DNA of 59,828 nucleotides. Origin: Halodesulfovibrio spirochaetisodalis. GTDB taxonomy: Bacteria > Desulfobacterota > Desulfovibrionia > Desulfovibrionales > Desulfovibrionaceae. Positions 47,201-56,231 of the stretch are shown one piece after another (within the stretch, counting starts at the first letter, position 1; the number at the start of each line of letters is the position of its first letter). The position numbers were made by a program, and so were the translations under genes. The stretch is taken from positions 1 to 59,828 of the forward strand of contig NZ_JXMS01000022.1 of NCBI RefSeq assembly GCF_001672295.1, read 5' to 3'. Below the pieces are notes generated by a model, which was given only the letters and a program-made list of their open reading frames with translations, searched no databases and was not told the origin of the DNA.

Positions 47201-48070
47201 ATGAAAATAGGCGTTGTAGGAACTCCAAGTGGATGGTCGTCTGAACGACTGGCGGACACCGTAGCCAGAACAACCGGCTACCGGCTGCTTATCAACATGA
47301 AAGAAATTCGTCTTGATCTGGGACAGAAAGCCTGCTGGTTTGAAGGAACGAACCTGATGTCTCTGGACGCCCTTATCGTTAAAAAAGTCGGGGCTCGCTA
47401 TTCATCTGCGTTACTGAACAGGCTGGAACTCTTACGGGTTATGAATGAACACGGACTGCCTGTCTTTTCAAAACCGTCCAGCATGATCGCTGTCCTCAAT
47501 CGGCTTTCCTGCACTGCCACTCTGCAACAGGCAAACATCCCTATGCCCCCCACAACGCTTACTGAAAACATAGACGAAGCACTCGAAGCAATAAAACAGT
47601 ACGGTACAGCTGTTCTCAAACCGCTCTACTCATCCAAAGGACGCGGTATGGTTATTGTTTCCGACACCAAAGATGCACACAAAACTGTTCGTGAATATGC
47701 CAGTGTTTTTCCCATGATGTACATTCAAAAAGCCATCGACCTGAAGGAAGATAAAGACCTTGGTGTTGTCTTCATACAGGGGAAATACCTTACCACGTAT
47801 GCCCGCTGCAAAGGCAATTCGTGGAACACGACCACAACCTCAGGCGGCTATTACGAAAAGTATACACCATCGATAGAAATCATAGAGCTTGCCCGTAAGG
47901 CGCAGCACCCGTTTAAACTGGACTTTACCTGCGTTGATGTTGCCATCACATCTGAAGGCCCTGTTGTTTTTGAAGTCTCTGCATTTGGTGGATTTAAAGG
48001 AATTCTTCAGGCTCAGGGCATAGATGCGGCACAACTCTATGTTGATGCAGTTATGAAGGAGCTTTCATGA
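47201..48070 (+). CDS. GAK system ATP-grasp enzyme (RimK-like)
   Basis: A 289-residue ATP-grasp ligase. Visible blocks are an N-terminal Rossmann-like MKIGVVGTPSGWSSERL, the ATP-binding TAVLKPLYSSKGRGM, FIQGKYLTTYAR, and the metal-binding C-terminal end GPVVFEVSAFGGFKG, similar to RimK/glutathione-synthetase enzymes that join an amine to a carboxylate. The substrate is unknown. GGGGTGAG precedes ATG 47201, and the stop overlaps the next start by four bases (ATGA), so ligase and kinase are likely made in fixed ratio. Confidence 0.9.
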   Translation: MKIGVVGTPSGWSSERLADTVARTTGYRLLINMKEIRLDLGQKACWFEGTNLMSLDALIVKKVGARYSSALLNRLELLRVMNEHGLPVFSKPSSMIAVLNRLSCTATLQQANIPMPPTTLTENIDEALEAIKQYGTAVLKPLYSSKGRGMVIVSDTKDAHKTVREYASVFPMMYIQKAIDLKEDKDLGVVFIQGKYLTTYARCKGNSWNTTTTSGGYYEKYTPSIEIIELARKAQHPFKLDFTCVDVAITSEGPVVFEVSAFGGFKGILQAQGIDAAQLYVDAVMKELS

Positions 48071-49164
48071 ATATAAAAAAATATACAGGCTTTTTTTCTG
48101 TTCTTCATGCAGTTCATGAAAGCTATCCGGCAACGTACCAGTTCCAAATTGCATTCAATAACTTTGTACTCAATGTCTTTGTAAACAACGCACTACTTGC
48201 AGCAACGTTGATTCACTATTTTTCCGAGTTCATTGTTCTGAACCCACAGCAACATGTTAATTCAACAGTAACGGTTCACGATACCCCGCCACTCAACTTT
48301 CCCTATCAATACAAAACAGCACTGCCTTCTGCTCCGCACAAACTCCCTAAACACGAATGGATTGATCTTCCAGACGGGCGTATTGTGCGCCACAAACGTA
48401 CAAACATGCACTACATCATCGCTGACGGCTACAACTGTATAGCCGGCTCCTGCGTTCAGTACAAAAATCAGGTCGTAAACTTCATCAACAGCAGATTTAT
48501 TAATCGGCAGGTAGACAGCGGGTATTTACTTGGGCATGCAGCCGCTGTGACATTAAACGGGCGAGGGGTCATCATAAGCGGTAACTCCGGTGCCGGAAAA
48601 TCTACACTGGCATTGCATATGCTCACCAGCGGGGCTGATTTCGTCAGTAACGACAGAGTTCTTATGCACCCGAGCGGCCAAAACCCGTTTTACGGCACAC
48701 TGCAGCAGCCAAGAATCAACCCGGGGACAGCGCTGAACAACCCGAAGCTTGAGCAGATTCTTTCACCGCAGGAACGTATGGAATTTGGCAAAATGCGTCC
48801 TGAATCGTTATGGCAGCTGGAGCATAAATACGATGTACTTATTCCTGAGTGTTATGATGCCCACAGATTTATTCCCCATGCACCGCTCAGTGGCGCTGTC
48901 ATTATAGACTGGTGCCGCAATACAGAGCCAATGGTTATTGAAGAATATGCAGCACAGGAAGCAAGACCGTATCTTGCCCATATGATGAAGAAAAACGACC
49001 TGCTGTATCTGCCGAAGAATAAAGAGTATACAGACCCTGTACTCAGTGATTATATACAGGCGCTTCATGACAAGCCTGTGTTTGTTATACGCGGCGGTGT
49101 AAACTTTGCTGAAGCAACAAAAAAACTTATGAACTTCCTGAATACAGGACATACAAGCGTGTAA
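48067..49164 (+). CDS. HprK-related kinase B (GAK system)
   Basis: A 365-residue kinase with the P-loop ISGNSGAGKSTLALHM at about 170-185 and a following SNDRVLM block, the arrangement of HPr kinase/phosphorylase and PckA-like folds. GHAAAVTLNGRGV just upstream completes the HprK-like core. The long N-terminal region (1-150) has no recognised domain. No HPr or PTS gene is nearby, so the target is probably within the cassette. It overlaps the ATP-grasp gene by four bases. Confidence 0.9.
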   Translation: MNIKKYTGFFSVLHAVHESYPATYQFQIAFNNFVLNVFVNNALLAATLIHYFSEFIVLNPQQHVNSTVTVHDTPPLNFPYQYKTALPSAPHKLPKHEWIDLPDGRIVRHKRTNMHYIIADGYNCIAGSCVQYKNQVVNFINSRFINRQVDSGYLLGHAAAVTLNGRGVIISGNSGAGKSTLALHMLTSGADFVSNDRVLMHPSGQNPFYGTLQQPRINPGTALNNPKLEQILSPQERMEFGKMRPESLWQLEHKYDVLIPECYDAHRFIPHAPLSGAVIIDWCRNTEPMVIEEYAAQEARPYLAHMMKKNDLLYLPKNKEYTDPVLSDYIQALHDKPVFVIRGGVNFAEATKKLMNFLNTGHTSV

Positions 49165-49170
49165 TCCGTA

Positions 49171-50364
49171 ATGCCTACCATCGAAATAACAAGAAGGGTA
49201 AACGTACCCGACCCGCTGAAAATTGAACGCTACCGTACTGCACCGCAGAACGGCCCCCGCGTTCTATTCTTCAGTGGTGGTACTGCATTACAGGGAGTTT
49301 CCCGCGATATTATCAAATATACACACAACTCCGTGCACCTGATTACGCCCTTTGATTCAGGAGGAAGTTCGGCCGTCCTGCGGGATGAATTTTCCATGCC
49401 TGCAGTGGGAGACATCCGCAACCGCCTTATGTCTCTTGCTGATGATTCTGTTCTGGGCAACCCGGAAATTTATGCATTTTTCACCCACCGCCTGAATACT
49501 GAAGCTTCTCAGCAAGAGCTGCGCACTGAGCTTGCTGAACTTGCCGAAGGAACACATCCGCTTATTCTTGCGGTGCCATACCCTATGCGCAAGCTCATCC
49601 AGACCAGCATGATTTCTATCCGCAATCATATTTCCGATGCATTTGACCTGCGCGGTGCCAGTCTTGGGAATCTGGTTTTAGCAGCCGGATATCTCGACAA
49701 CGGGCGACAGCTCGCCCCTGTCATCTACCTCTTTTCAAAACTTGCTGAAGTACGCGGTACTGTGCGTCCTATTGCCAATGTGACAGCACAACTTGCTGTA
49801 TCTCTCGCCAATGGTGAAAACATTATTGGCCAGCATCGTATTACCGGCAAAGAAACAGCCCCGCTTACCACTAAAATTGACTCCATCTGGCTTGCCGAAT
49901 CTCAGCAATCCTCCGAGCCTGTTTCCGTCTCCATCAGCGACCGCACAAGCGCACTCATCAACGAGGCGGAACTCATTTGCTACCCTATGGGCAGCTTCTA
50001 CTCCAGCGTTATAGCCAACCTGCTTCCCTCTGGTGTAGGAGAGAGTATCGCCCGTACAAAATGCCCTAAGGTGTTTATTCCCAACACAGGAACAGACGCT
50101 GAAGTTGTCGGGCATACCCTTACAGAACAAATTGAAACCCTTCTTTTCCATCTGAAAAAAGACGCTCCATCCACTATTGCCACGAGCGACGTGCTTAATC
50201 TTATCGTGATTGATTCCGATGCAACGCGGTATAATGGCTCTCTGAACCATGATATGCTGTCGCGCGAAGGCATTACTGTGGTATCCTGTGACTTGATCAC
50301 AAACCAAAGCTCACCATACATAGACGCCGCAGTGCTGAACCGGATTCTCTTATCTCTCTGCTAG
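49171..50364 (+). CDS. GAK system CofD-like protein
   Basis: A 397-residue protein of the CofD/YvcK fold: VLFFSGGTALQGVSR at about 31-45 is the nucleotide/substrate loop, and ITPFDSGGSSAVLRDEF then PAVGDIRNRLMSLAD match the family. CofD transfers phospholactyl groups in F420 synthesis and YvcK binds UDP-sugars; neither role can be assumed here. It may transfer a phosphorylated group to a carrier. It starts 6 bases after the kinase gene. Confidence 0.88.
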   Translation: MPTIEITRRVNVPDPLKIERYRTAPQNGPRVLFFSGGTALQGVSRDIIKYTHNSVHLITPFDSGGSSAVLRDEFSMPAVGDIRNRLMSLADDSVLGNPEIYAFFTHRLNTEASQQELRTELAELAEGTHPLILAVPYPMRKLIQTSMISIRNHISDAFDLRGASLGNLVLAAGYLDNGRQLAPVIYLFSKLAEVRGTVRPIANVTAQLAVSLANGENIIGQHRITGKETAPLTTKIDSIWLAESQQSSEPVSVSISDRTSALINEAELICYPMGSFYSSVIANLLPSGVGESIARTKCPKVFIPNTGTDAEVVGHTLTEQIETLLFHLKKDAPSTIATSDVLNLIVIDSDATRYNGSLNHDMLSREGITVVSCDLITNQSSPYIDAAVLNRILLSLC

Positions 50365-50388
50365 CACTTGCGGCTGGAGGAGAGACAC

Positions 50389-51315
50389 ATGGAAAAGAAA
50401 AAAATCCACATTTCCGACACGATCCCCTGCAAACTTGCAGTGTCACATATCGACTGTTTTCTGGATGGCCTGCGCAGTGGTGCAGTCGTCATTGAAGAAG
50501 GTGACAAAAAGATCATCCTGCATCCTCATTCCGAAGTAAAAATGGATATCGAGGCAAAAGCTAAAAAAGACAAACAGCGCCTTGTTATCACCTTGGAATG
50601 GTGCGCACCTGAGGCATGCCAACGCATCCATCACGAGACACACACCCCGCACGCCCAAGAGCACGGGGGAAACGGCAAAATGCTGGCTCACCATCATCGC
50701 GGTGGACACCATCATGACGAAGAATATGACGGGCACCACAGCGGGCACCATCAAGAACCTCCTCATAAACTTGATGAACACGGATTCCATTCCCACCACC
50801 ATTGTCACGGCAAGGGTGAACACCAGCTATGCCACACCCACGAACATGCAGAAGGACATCACGAACACCAACAGCAGACCGGATGCTGTGAGGATATTGA
50901 ACATGAAGCACATGAAGGATGCTGTTCTGAGCATAACTATGGTCGAGCACCGCATTGGGACGAAGTTCCCGAACACGGTCATCATGGCTGCTGCGAAGGA
51001 AAGAAGCATTCACCGCATAAAGGTTGCTGTTCCGAGCATGATTATGGAATGAACATCGAGGAGCATGGGCGTAGAAACAGAGGACAAATGAAGGCAGAGC
51101 GCGCTGAAATTTTAGGAGAAACACTCCACGGCAACGGCTACAAAATCTGGCACAAAGGCCACTCAGCGTACTTTGATCACAAACATCACCCTCCGTATGC
51201 AACGCATAAAATGTTCCACGGAACACAGACACACCACAAACCACGAGGAAAAGGGGAAAACTACCACCGCAAAAGCCACACCAGTGTTCCTCCACGCCCC
51301 GAGAAGACCACCTAG
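50389..51315 (+). CDS. amphi-Trp domain fused to a His/Cys-rich metal-binding tail
   Basis: The last gene of the cassette, about 308 residues. The start is ATG 50389, with GGAGGAGA just upstream; an upstream TTG at 50368 is in frame but overlaps the SD. Residues 1-70 form an amphi-Trp domain (strands AVVIEEGDKKIILH and RLVITLEW). The rest is dominated by His, with many HHxH clusters, and contains a duplicated Cys unit: TGCCEDIEHEAHEGCCSEH and HGCCEGKKHSPHKGCCSEH, each followed by xYG. Binding of several Ni, Zn, Co or Cu ions is expected. No signal peptide, so it is cytosolic. It ties the GAK cassette to metal handling, though this is inference. Confidence 0.8.
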   Translation: MEKKKIHISDTIPCKLAVSHIDCFLDGLRSGAVVIEEGDKKIILHPHSEVKMDIEAKAKKDKQRLVITLEWCAPEACQRIHHETHTPHAQEHGGNGKMLAHHHRGGHHHDEEYDGHHSGHHQEPPHKLDEHGFHSHHHCHGKGEHQLCHTHEHAEGHHEHQQQTGCCEDIEHEAHEGCCSEHNYGRAPHWDEVPEHGHHGCCEGKKHSPHKGCCSEHDYGMNIEEHGRRNRGQMKAERAEILGETLHGNGYKIWHKGHSAYFDHKHHPPYATHKMFHGTQTHHKPRGKGENYHRKSHTSVPPRPEKTT

Positions 51316-51326
51316 AACATCAATAA

Positions 51327-51357
51327 AAAAAGCTCCCTGCATAACAGGGAGCTTTTT
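51327..51357 (+). terminator. Terminator of the GAK operon
   Basis: AGCTCCCT, loop GCATAAC, AGGGAGCT, flanked by A-run and T-run (so it works in both directions). It ends the eight-gene operon and also faces the convergent permease gene. Confidence 0.93.
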
Positions 51358-51382
51358 CATTATCTACTGGCAGAGCAGCCAA

Positions 51383-52528
51383 CTACATGTAGCTGGCACT
51401 CACAATAACAAGACCGCACAGGAAGCTCACAGCAATTGCCGCTTTGCCACCAAAAACACGGTACGCTTGGTTCTGGCCTGCAGAACGCATTTTCCACGCC
51501 ATCACGCACGGAATGAACACTGCGATAATGGTGAACGCTGCACCCGCATGGGCAAGAGCTGCGATAAAGCCATTCGGGGCAAGCAAGGAGGCTGCAAGCG
51601 GTGGAATAAATACAATCGCAGTTGTACCCGCACGGCTCACTTTATCGTCTTTACGTCGGAAAGTCTCAGCTACAAGATCGAAGAGTGCAAAGGATACACC
51701 TATAAAGGAAGTAATGAGTGCAAGGGAAGCGAAGAGAGACAGGATGGTTGTTACCCATGAAGAACCGCCACTCATCTGATTAATGAGGATGTCCACATTA
51801 TCCATGGTTGCAAGCTGCGCCGGAGTTGCACTGCCGAGAGCCAGAGTCAACCACGCAAAGTAGCAGATAAACGGAATAGTACTACCGACTGCGAGGATGC
51901 GGATAAGTGTTTTTTTGTCATCACCTACGTAGTTCACAATACTCGGAATACAAGGATGGTACCCGAAAGACGTAAACAGAACCGGCAAAGACATGATGAG
52001 AACTTTTGCCTTTGGCTGTCCCTGTGCAAGGTTAGCAACATTCAGCTGACCACCAAGGGTCGCAAAGCTAACAACCATGCCCACGAGCATAGCAATAAAC
52101 AGGTATTTGTTTGCGGTAACAACAGAGTTTGTACCGGAGAATAGCAGCAGTGCGCTGATACCGGCAAAAGCCATTGTTCCCATGCGTGCATCAAGTCCGG
52201 TACTGTTTGCGATAATACCGCCCATACCGGTCAGGTACGCGACAAGAAGACAGTAAAACAGAAAGAAAACACTACCCGTTCCCAACAACTGTCCGGGACG
52301 CCCTAAAATTTTACGTGTCATAAAGTTAAGGTTAACACCGGTGCCGAATTCAATGTTGATTTCGAGCAGAAGAAGCGCAACGTACATGGCAATAAGCCAC
52401 ATGAACAGAAGCACCAGAGTTCCTGTAACAAACCCAAGACTGCCGATAGCCATCGGCAATCCGAGCATCCCAGCTCCGATAGATGTGCCAGCTACAATGC
52501 TGATTGCACCAAGATTTTTTGAAAGCAT
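51383..52528 (-). CDS. Aromatic amino-acid permease (Mtr/TyrP family)
   Basis: A proton symporter for tryptophan or tyrosine, about 381 residues with eleven predicted helices. It begins MLSKNLGAISIVAGTSIGAG then MLGLPMAIGSLGF, the family's signature first helix; FTSFGYHPCIPSIVNYVG is the conserved central block. I prefer ATG 52528, which has AAAGGGAG about four bases before it; upstream ATGs at 52546 and 52570 are in frame. Which amino acid it carries cannot be told. The promoter region is filled with CAACAT repeats. Confidence 0.9.
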   Translation of the reverse strand: MLSKNLGAISIVAGTSIGAGMLGLPMAIGSLGFVTGTLVLLFMWLIAMYVALLLLEINIEFGTGVNLNFMTRKILGRPGQLLGTGSVFFLFYCLLVAYLTGMGGIIANSTGLDARMGTMAFAGISALLLFSGTNSVVTANKYLFIAMLVGMVVSFATLGGQLNVANLAQGQPKAKVLIMSLPVLFTSFGYHPCIPSIVNYVGDDKKTLIRILAVGSTIPFICYFAWLTLALGSATPAQLATMDNVDILINQMSGGSSWVTTILSLFASLALITSFIGVSFALFDLVAETFRRKDDKVSRAGTTAIVFIPPLAASLLAPNGFIAALAHAGAAFTIIAVFIPCVMAWKMRSAGQNQAYRVFGGKAAIAVSFLCGLVIVSASYM

Positions 52529-52586
52529 ACCTCTCCCTTTCGACATATTGCTGTAGCTGCCGTCAGACAACGCGCGTAACTATCAG

Positions 52587-52907
52587 ACAACATAGTATAA
52601 CATGATACAAAACGTATTATATCGCACATACTGCATGCAACATACACATTCAGCATGTATTTTTTGACATTTTTGTACACAACATAAGCATCTTCAACAC
52701 CCTGTTGCATTGCGACCACAACTCCTACACATGCTCAATATCGAAATCAAGCACATTTCGTTATGGGTGAAGTTGACATTATTGTAACAAAACCCCATAC
52801 AACAGTTTTTAGCGCTATATCTTTTTAAAGCAATACAACATGTTGCATTATAAACAACATAATTACAACCCGTACAAAAGAACAGGTAGCAAGAACACAA
52901 CATATTG
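52587..52907. repeat. Array of CAACAT elements upstream of the permease gene
   Basis: ACAACATA or close variants occur at 52587, 52637 (GCAACATA), 52679, 52834, 52854 and 52896, with inverted TGTTGCAT at 52703 and 52841. At 52835-52846 two half-sites make a palindrome, CAACATGTTG. The 520-base gap is AT-rich and holds no gene. The permease -10 may be TATAAT (minus strand, 52622-52617). The array looks like an operator cluster for an unidentified regulator. Confidence 0.5.
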
Positions 52908-53028
52908 AATTAGCAATTTATTTTTTTATACAAATACATGCATGAAAAAAAGTACTCGGCACAACCAGATAAAAGTATATCCTCTCATACTGCAGTCAGG
53001 CTCTCTTACACCTCCTCTATTAAGCCAC

Positions 53029-53063
53029 AAAAAAAACGACCACACACCTACTGTGTATGGCCG
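53029..53063 (-). terminator. Terminator of the peptide ABC operon
   Basis: On the minus strand, CGGCCATACAC, loop AGTAG, GTGTGTGGTCG (11 paired positions with two G-T pairs), then eight T. It lies 26 bases after the last ATPase gene. Confidence 0.92.
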
Positions 53064-53088
53064 ATCAATGTTAGTTTGAAATACTTGT

Positions 53089-54126
53089 CTAGCAATATCC
53101 GGATATCCCGTATCGTTCCTCAACGAGGGCAGCAACGCTGTCCTGCCGATGACATGCAACACTATGCCCGCCTCCCACATCAATAAGAGCAGGCTCTTCC
53201 CTGCGACAAATATCGATGCAAAACGGACAACGGGTATGAAAACGGCATCCGTCCGGTGGATTCAACGGACTTGGCACATCGCCCTCAAGCACGATACGAC
53301 TGGAGTTTCCCGTCACTTCGGGATTCGGAATACCTGAGAGCAATGCATGCGTATATGGATGCAACGGATTCATAAACAGCTCATCCGTAGGACATGTTTC
53401 GATGCATTTTCCCAGATACATCACAGCAATACGGGTAGAAATATACTTAACTACCAGCAGATGATGCGTGACGAACAGATAGGTAAGGTTTAAATCCTTA
53501 CGAAGCGAATCCAGTAAATTAAGAATCTGCGCCTGCACCGACACATCCAGAGCACTGGTAGGTTCATCCAGCACAATAAACTCAGGTGATGCCGCAATGG
53601 CACGCGCTACAGCAATGCGCTGCCGCTGCCCGCCGGAAAACTCATGCGGATACCGCATAAGATGCATGCGGGAAAGTCCGACCATTTCAAGAATGGACAC
53701 TACTTTGGCCTCAAGCTCACGGGCACTTAGCTTTTCCTGCTCCTTAATCGGTTCCGCAACAATATGTTTTATCAACATACGGGGATTAAGAGAGGTCGTC
53801 GGGTCTTGGAATACCATTTGTAATCTGCTGCGTATTCCAGCCTTCTTCATTTGTCTGTTGGACATTCCTGCAATATCGACCGGCTCACCGTTTTCAGGAT
53901 AATAGAGCGCCGTCCCTCCCGTGGGAGCATGCAGATTAATGACAGCTTTACCGGTGGTGGTTTTACCACATCCGGACTCTCCAACAACACCAAGGCATTC
54001 ACCGCGATAGATATCAAGATCAATCCCGTCCAGCGCTTTCACGGAATTAACCTTGCGCTTAAAGACACCGCCATAGACAGGATAATGTTTTTCAAGCCCC
54101 TTCAGCTCCAGTATCTTCTTTCTCAT
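53089..54126 (-). CDS. Peptide ABC transporter ATPase (DppF/OppF)
   Basis: A 345-residue ATPase. Walker A GESGCGKTT, signature EFSGGQRQRI, Walker B FIVLDEPTSALD, and the C-terminal peptide-transporter extension with four-Cys-type RFHTRCPFCIDICRRE, where these proteins often bind a [4Fe-4S] cluster. It overlaps the DppD gene by four bases (ATGA). Pairs with DppD to power the importer. Confidence 0.94.
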   Translation of the reverse strand: MRKKILELKGLEKHYPVYGGVFKRKVNSVKALDGIDLDIYRGECLGVVGESGCGKTTTGKAVINLHAPTGGTALYYPENGEPVDIAGMSNRQMKKAGIRSRLQMVFQDPTTSLNPRMLIKHIVAEPIKEQEKLSARELEAKVVSILEMVGLSRMHLMRYPHEFSGGQRQRIAVARAIAASPEFIVLDEPTSALDVSVQAQILNLLDSLRKDLNLTYLFVTHHLLVVKYISTRIAVMYLGKCIETCPTDELFMNPLHPYTHALLSGIPNPEVTGNSSRIVLEGDVPSPLNPPDGCRFHTRCPFCIDICRREEPALIDVGGGHSVACHRQDSVAALVEERYGISGYC

Positions 54127-55283
54127 ACCAGTCCCCCCACCTGCGCCTCTGCATAATGGCAGGCCACAAAATGCCCTTTACGCAATTCTTTCAATTCCGG
54201 TTTCTCTATAGAACACTGCTCCATAGCTTTAGGGCAACGGGGATGGAATCGACAGCCGGAAGGAGGATACACAAGGTTGGGCACACTTCCCTCAATGGAC
54301 TGTAGCTCACCTTCCTGATGAAATTTAGGAACTGAGGTAAGCAAGGCCTGTGTGTACGGGTGCAGTGGTCTGGAGAAAACCTCTTCCACCTTGCCTGTTT
54401 CACACAGGGTTCCGGCATACATAACCCCCACTTTTTCACATGTTTCGGCGACTACGCCAAGATCATGCGTAATAAGCAGAATGGAAGAAATGCTTTCCTT
54501 TTTAAGATCATTCAGGAGTTGCAGAATCTGCGCCTGAACCGTCACGTCAAGGTTGGATGTCGCCTCATCTGCAATCAACAGGGTTGGATGGCAGGCAAGT
54601 GCTATGGCAATAACAATGCGCTGCTTCATACCACCGGACAAATTATGGGGATAGCGGGTAACAATTTCTTCAGGATTAGCTATTCCTAGCTTGCCGATAA
54701 TATCTACTGCCCGTCTCATTGCTTCATCTTTCACCGGCGTATCCCATCTTCTCAGTAAAGGAATACGAGAGCACGCTTTAAGGAAACGAGATTTAGGACT
54801 TTTCGCTGCAATGGACAGCATTGCACGATACAATGGTGTCAGCAGTCCAAAGGATACTCCACCGTCGATCTTTTCGCAGATTCGCGTGCTCATCTGCGCT
54901 GTCCGATGAAACAAGAAACTCTCTGCAACCTGATACCCTATTGTAAGTACAGGGTTGAGCGCAGCGTTGGGTTCCTGAAAGATCATTGAGATAGAGTCTC
55001 CGCGGATGCCCTCCATTTCTTCTTCTGAAAGTTCCAGAAGATCGATGGGATCAGTCCCTGCCTGTTCAGAAAACAACACCCTGCCCCCCTCGATAACACC
55101 GGGAGACTGGATGACACGCAGCATCGAACGTACAGTTACAGATTTTCCGCAGCCGGACTCACCCACAAGTCCAAATGTACAGCCATGATCGATGGATAAT
55201 GTAAACTTATCCAAAGCTCTGACCACGCCTTCATAGGTATAGAAATTGGTTGTAAGATCCTGTGCAGTAAGTAAAACAGCCAT
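54123..55283 (-). CDS. Peptide ABC transporter ATPase (DppD/OppD) with an internal insertion
   Basis: A 386-residue ATPase, longer than the usual ~330. Walker A GESGCGKSVT, signature LSGGMKQRIV, Walker B LLIADEATSNLD, and the C-terminal RFHPRCPKAMEQC region. The extra length is a segment of roughly 50 residues (about 130-190, around VSFGLLTPLYRAMLSIAAKS) between the Q-loop and the signature, the helical subdomain that contacts the permeases. GAGGAGA in the end of the permease gene serves as SD. It overlaps the next ATPase gene. Confidence 0.92.
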   Translation of the reverse strand: MAVLLTAQDLTTNFYTYEGVVRALDKFTLSIDHGCTFGLVGESGCGKSVTVRSMLRVIQSPGVIEGGRVLFSEQAGTDPIDLLELSEEEMEGIRGDSISMIFQEPNAALNPVLTIGYQVAESFLFHRTAQMSTRICEKIDGGVSFGLLTPLYRAMLSIAAKSPKSRFLKACSRIPLLRRWDTPVKDEAMRRAVDIIGKLGIANPEEIVTRYPHNLSGGMKQRIVIAIALACHPTLLIADEATSNLDVTVQAQILQLLNDLKKESISSILLITHDLGVVAETCEKVGVMYAGTLCETGKVEEVFSRPLHPYTQALLTSVPKFHQEGELQSIEGSVPNLVYPPSGCRFHPRCPKAMEQCSIEKPELKELRKGHFVACHYAEAQVGGLV

Positions 55284-55284
55284 A

Positions 55285-56220
55285 TCAGCGTCTCCTCAAC
55301 TTAGGATCAAAGGCATCACGCAAAGCGTCACCCAGTAGATTCCACCCGAGTACAAAAAGGATAATGCAGATGCCCGGGAAGAATATTGTGTACCAGAATT
55401 GGAGCGGATTATTCGCAGGCCCGACAATATAGTTACGGGCAAGTGCAACCATCTGCCCCCAGTCTGCGTACCCTCTTGGGGCACCAAGTCCGACAAAACT
55501 TAAAAATGATGCTGTAATAACCATAGACCCCATATCCATGGAGCCCATAATCAACACCGGATAAATTGAGTTTGGCAGGATATGGCGCAGGATAATTTTA
55601 CGGTCCGATACGCCCATAAGCTTTGCTGCCTGCACAAACTCCTGATGCCGCAATTTCAAAACTTCCGACCGTATCACGCGCACATACCAGCGCCATTCTA
55701 CCAGAGCCAGCGCAATAATTATGTTTTCAAGCCCTCTTCCAAAGGCAACAACGATTGTCATTGCCAGCACAAGGAGCGGAATTGACCACACAATATCCAC
55801 AAATCGCATCAGTATTTCATCAAACCAGCCACCGTAATACCCAGCCACAACACCAAGGGTGACTCCCACAAGTCCTGCGAATCCGACAACAAGCAGACCG
55901 ATTTTAAAGGCGGTTCTGGTTCCCCAAACTACGCCATACAAAATATCATACTGGCCGGATGTCGTCCCCATAATGAAACGCTCTGAAGGCGGTTTCGGTG
56001 TCGGCGAAAAACCTTTGTGCGGCATTTTATATGGAGCATGCGCATACTTGGGCGGCGCAATATATGGTGCTGCAATAGCTACCCCAATAAAAAATGACAG
56101 CAATACTACGCCGATCACTGCAGAAGGATTCCTGAAGATGCGCACAAGTGTAAATTTAAGTTCCCGCAGACGCGGATGTTCATGAGCCTGAACCGCATCC
56201 ATTGTTGTACTTGTTTCCAT
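55285..56220 (-). CDS. Peptide ABC transporter permease (DppC/OppC)
   Basis: A 311-residue permease: an N-terminal OppC-type helix (FRNPSAVIGVVLLSFFIGVA), then a binding-protein-dependent transport domain with the EAA-type loop EFVQAAKLMGVSDRKIILRH. It starts 11 bases after DppB and is followed by DppD after one base. Confidence 0.93.
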   Translation of the reverse strand: METSTTMDAVQAHEHPRLRELKFTLVRIFRNPSAVIGVVLLSFFIGVAIAAPYIAPPKYAHAPYKMPHKGFSPTPKPPSERFIMGTTSGQYDILYGVVWGTRTAFKIGLLVVGFAGLVGVTLGVVAGYYGGWFDEILMRFVDIVWSIPLLVLAMTIVVAFGRGLENIIIALALVEWRWYVRVIRSEVLKLRHQEFVQAAKLMGVSDRKIILRHILPNSIYPVLIMGSMDMGSMVITASFLSFVGLGAPRGYADWGQMVALARNYIVGPANNPLQFWYTIFFPGICIILFVLGWNLLGDALRDAFDPKLRRR

Positions 56221-56231
56221 ACTGCACCTTC

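Noticed and set aside
50588-51295. 235-codon minus-strand open frame opposite the His-rich amphi-Trp gene
   Set aside because: The plus-strand His/Cys-rich frame has a proper SD, operon context and an amphi-Trp domain; the antisense is a composition shadow.
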